A stretch of 17,255 bases of DNA from Neisseriales bacterium (GTDB lineage: Bacteria; Pseudomonadota; Gammaproteobacteria; Burkholderiales; UBA11063). The position numbers and the translations under genes were made by a program. The notes under the pieces are model-generated. The model made no database searches, was not told where the DNA came from, and was given only the letters and a program-made list of their open reading frames with translations. The stretch lies in contig SSGY01000030.1 of NCBI GenBank assembly GCA_008017145.1, positions 1-17,255 on the forward strand, written 5' to 3'. Position 1 is the stretch's first letter; each line of letters opens with the position of its first letter. Below, in pieces: positions 15,614 through 17,255 of the stretch.

Positions 15614-16528
15614 CTAAAGATATAAACCTTTACTAAAATAACGATCGCCACGATCGGGAAAAAGTGTCACAATATTACCACCTGTTTTTAGGGTAGCAAT
15701 AAATTTTAAAGCAGCTGCCATTGCTGCACCAGAAGAAGAACCGACCAATACACCTTCTTTTTGTGCTAATAGCCGGGCATATTCAAATGCCTCTGCATCA
15801 TTAATTTTTACAACTTCATCAACCAAATTAATATCCATTGTCTTCGGGATAAAATCATTGCCAATTCCTTCCATATTATAGCAAGCTGCCTCACCACCAC
15901 CCATAGTTGAGCCGTATGGATCAGCCAATATTGTAATTAGTTTAGGATTTTGTTCGCGCAGATAACGCGCAATTCCGCTAAAAGTTCCACCACTACCAGC
16001 ACCCGCCAAAAAATAATCGACCTTACCATTTAATGCCGCAAAAATTTCTGGTCCAGTCGTGCGGTAATGAATGTCAGGATTTGCCGCATTTTCAAACTGC
16101 TTCAGTGAAATCGAATTGCCAATTTCCTGCAAGAGTTGCTGAGCTTTTTCCTGCGCACCAAGCATACCAGTCTCACGTGGCGTAATAACTATCTCTGCAC
16201 CTAATGCTTTCATTAGAGTGATTTTTTCAATTGAGAATTTCTCTGGAACTGCAAAAATTACCCGATAACCAGAATTAAGCGCAGCCATTGCAACGCCTAA
16301 GCCAGTATTTCCCGCAGTTGCCTCAATTATCGTAGAACCAGATTGCAACAAGCCACTTTTTTCTGCTTCTGCAATCATTGCCATTCCGATGCGATCTTTA
16401 ACACTTCCACCCGGATTTAAGTATTCGAGCTTGGCAAAGAGATTTACATCTTTAGGTAGCTGAAAGTTATTGATTTTTAATAATGGAGTATTGCCGATTA
16501 ATTCACGAATATCATTGATATAACTCAT
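15614..16528 (-). CDS. Cysteine synthase-family PLP enzyme, probable O-acetylserine-dependent cystathionine beta-synthase (MccA-like)
   Basis: The 304-residue enzyme belongs to the OASS/CBS fold-type II family. The PLP lysine is K44 in NPGGSVKDR. The substrate loop reads TAGNTG (71-76) rather than the TSGNTG usual in O-acetylserine sulfhydrylases. The phosphate-binding loop is GSGGT (178-182) and the pyridine-nitrogen serine lies in VGSSSGA (262-268). TAGNTG together with the adjacent MccB-like gene matches B. subtilis MccA/YrhA, which condenses O-acetylserine with homocysteine to cystathionine. A plain cysteine synthase remains possible. There is no CBS regulatory pair or heme domain. The ATG follows the upstream TAA with no gap, and its AAGGAG lies inside the end of the upstream gene, so the pair is an operon. 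Confidence 0.85.
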   Translation of the reverse strand: MSYINDIRELIGNTPLLKINNFQLPKDVNLFAKLEYLNPGGSVKDRIGMAMIAEAEKSGLLQSGSTIIEATAGNTGLGVAMAALNSGYRVIFAVPEKFSIEKITLMKALGAEIVITPRETGMLGAQEKAQQLLQEIGNSISLKQFENAANPDIHYRTTGPEIFAALNGKVDYFLAGAGSGGTFSGIARYLREQNPKLITILADPYGSTMGGGEAACYNMEGIGNDFIPKTMDINLVDEVVKINDAEAFEYARLLAQKEGVLVGSSSGAAMAAALKFIATLKTGGNIVTLFPDRGDRYFSKGLYL

Positions 16529-17255
16529 TTAAATTACTCCTTGAGCAGCAGCTAGTGCTTGTTCCAAATCACTGATTAAATCGTCAACATTTTCAATCCC
16601 AACAGAGAGTCGAATTAAATTATCTTTAATTCCAAGCTCTTGGCGAATTGCCAGCGGAATTGCCGCATGGGTCATGCTTGCAGGATGAGAAATCAGGGAC
16701 TCAACACCACCCAAACTTTCTGCCAAGGTAATCAACTTGAGACTAGTCAGAAATTTATTTACATTATACGATGCATTTAATTCAAATGAAACAATTGCTC
16801 CAGCACCATTTGCCTGTTTTTCCTGAATGTCAGCTTGTTGATGATCTGATTGACCTGGATAATAAATCTTATCAATCGCTGGATTTTTAAGTAAGAATTG
16901 ATTAATTTTAATTGTGTTTTCCAAATGACGATCCATGCGAATCCCCAAAGTTTTGATTCCGCGAATCAAGAGCCAAGAATCAAAAGGACTAAGCACACCA
17001 CCAGTTGCATTTTGAATAAAATGAATCCGCTCCGCTAGTTCGTTAGAATTTACCACCACCAAACCAGCAATCAGATCACTGTGTCCGCCCAAATATTTAG
17101 TCGCGCTATGAATGACGATATCCGCTCCCAAAGCAATTGGACGTTGTAAATAAGGCGTCATAAAAGTATTATCGACAATAGTCAAAATATTATTTTCTTG
17201 CGCCAGCTTTGCGATACTCTGGATATCAGTTACTTGCATCAGCGGATTAGTTGGA
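16529..17255 (-). CDS. Cystathionine gamma-lyase/gamma-synthase family PLP enzyme (MccB-like), 5' end outside the window
   Basis: The frame runs off the right edge. The visible 5' codons read PTNPLMQVTDI, the internal ETPTNP motif of the Cys/Met metabolism PLP family, so the ATG at 17239 is an internal methionine and the first third of the protein is missing here. The PLP lysine lies in HSATKYLGGHSD, followed by ATGGVLSPFDSWLLIRGIKT and, near the end, SLGGVESLISHPASMTH and RLSVGIENVDDLI. The SPFDSWLLIRGIKTLGIRM form resembles gamma-lyase/MccB more than E. coli MetB, but lyase and synthase are hard to separate by eye. With the downstream MccA-like gene it would run reverse transsulfuration, from homocysteine through cystathionine to cysteine. 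Confidence 0.88.
   Translation of the reverse strand, partial: PTNPLMQVTDIQSIAKLAQENNILTIVDNTFMTPYLQRPIALGADIVIHSATKYLGGHSDLIAGLVVVNSNELAERIHFIQNATGGVLSPFDSWLLIRGIKTLGIRMDRHLENTIKINQFLLKNPAIDKIYYPGQSDHQQADIQEKQANGAGAIVSFELNASYNVNKFLTSLKLITLAESLGGVESLISHPASMTHAAIPLAIRQELGIKDNLIRLSVGIENVDDLISDLEQALAAAQGVI

Noticed and set aside
1..17255. tRNA, rRNA, CRISPR array, prophage or toxin-antitoxin locus
   Set aside because: I looked for cloverleaf signatures, regularly spaced direct repeats and phage or toxin gene motifs on both strands and found none that hold up.

Overview
This AT-rich window fits a low-GC Gram-negative proteobacterium. Signs of an outer membrane are a lipoprotein outer-membrane efflux channel with its membrane fusion protein, and several proteins built for the periplasm. 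I cannot name the genus from sequence alone. Most genes are single-copy housekeeping or transport genes. There is no tRNA, rRNA, CRISPR array or intact insertion sequence.

Layout: (1) 1-2374, minus strand: kbl and tdh form a two-gene threonine-degradation operon (threonine to glycine plus acetyl-CoA). A perfect dyad and the first ten codons of another minus-strand gene follow at the left edge. (2) 2671-3510, plus strand: a two-domain GNAT acetyltransferase. (3) 3603-5596, minus strand: a translationally coupled pair, a 196-aa membrane-anchored periplasmic protein followed by a secreted alpha/beta-hydrolase-like protein with a C-terminal extension. It has its own good promoter and a dyad at the expected transcript start. 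(4) 5597-6359: a 763-bp gap containing a 526-bp segment bounded by perfect 11-bp inverted repeats, possibly a decayed mobile element. (5) 6360-6758, plus: a YbgC/FadM-type hotdog thioesterase, sharing a strong bidirectional terminator with alaS (6909-9527, minus). (6) 9528-10137: a 610-bp gap holding the alaS promoter and, on the plus strand, a cobalamin-riboswitch-like leader. That leader now precedes only a 30-codon ORF that looks like the stump of a lost gene. (7) 10138-11301: a membrane-anchored extracytoplasmic protein of unknown function with five regularly spaced cysteine pairs. (8) 11470-15563, plus: a tightly packed efflux operon of HlyD/AaeA-type fusion protein, a FUSC/AaeB-type transporter encoded as two overlapping half-proteins, and a NodT-type outer-membrane lipoprotein. 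(9) 15614-17255, minus: a reverse-transsulfuration pair, an MccA-like cystathionine beta-synthase/cysteine synthase and an MccB-like cystathionine gamma-lyase/synthase that runs off the right edge.

The points most worth a second look are the orphan B12 riboswitch with its truncated reading frame, the hydrolase plus anchored-partner pair, the split FUSC transporter, the cysteine-pair repeat protein and the inverted-repeat-bounded segment. I do not see convincing evidence of a wholly new multi-gene system. All calls rest on reading motifs by eye, without database searches.
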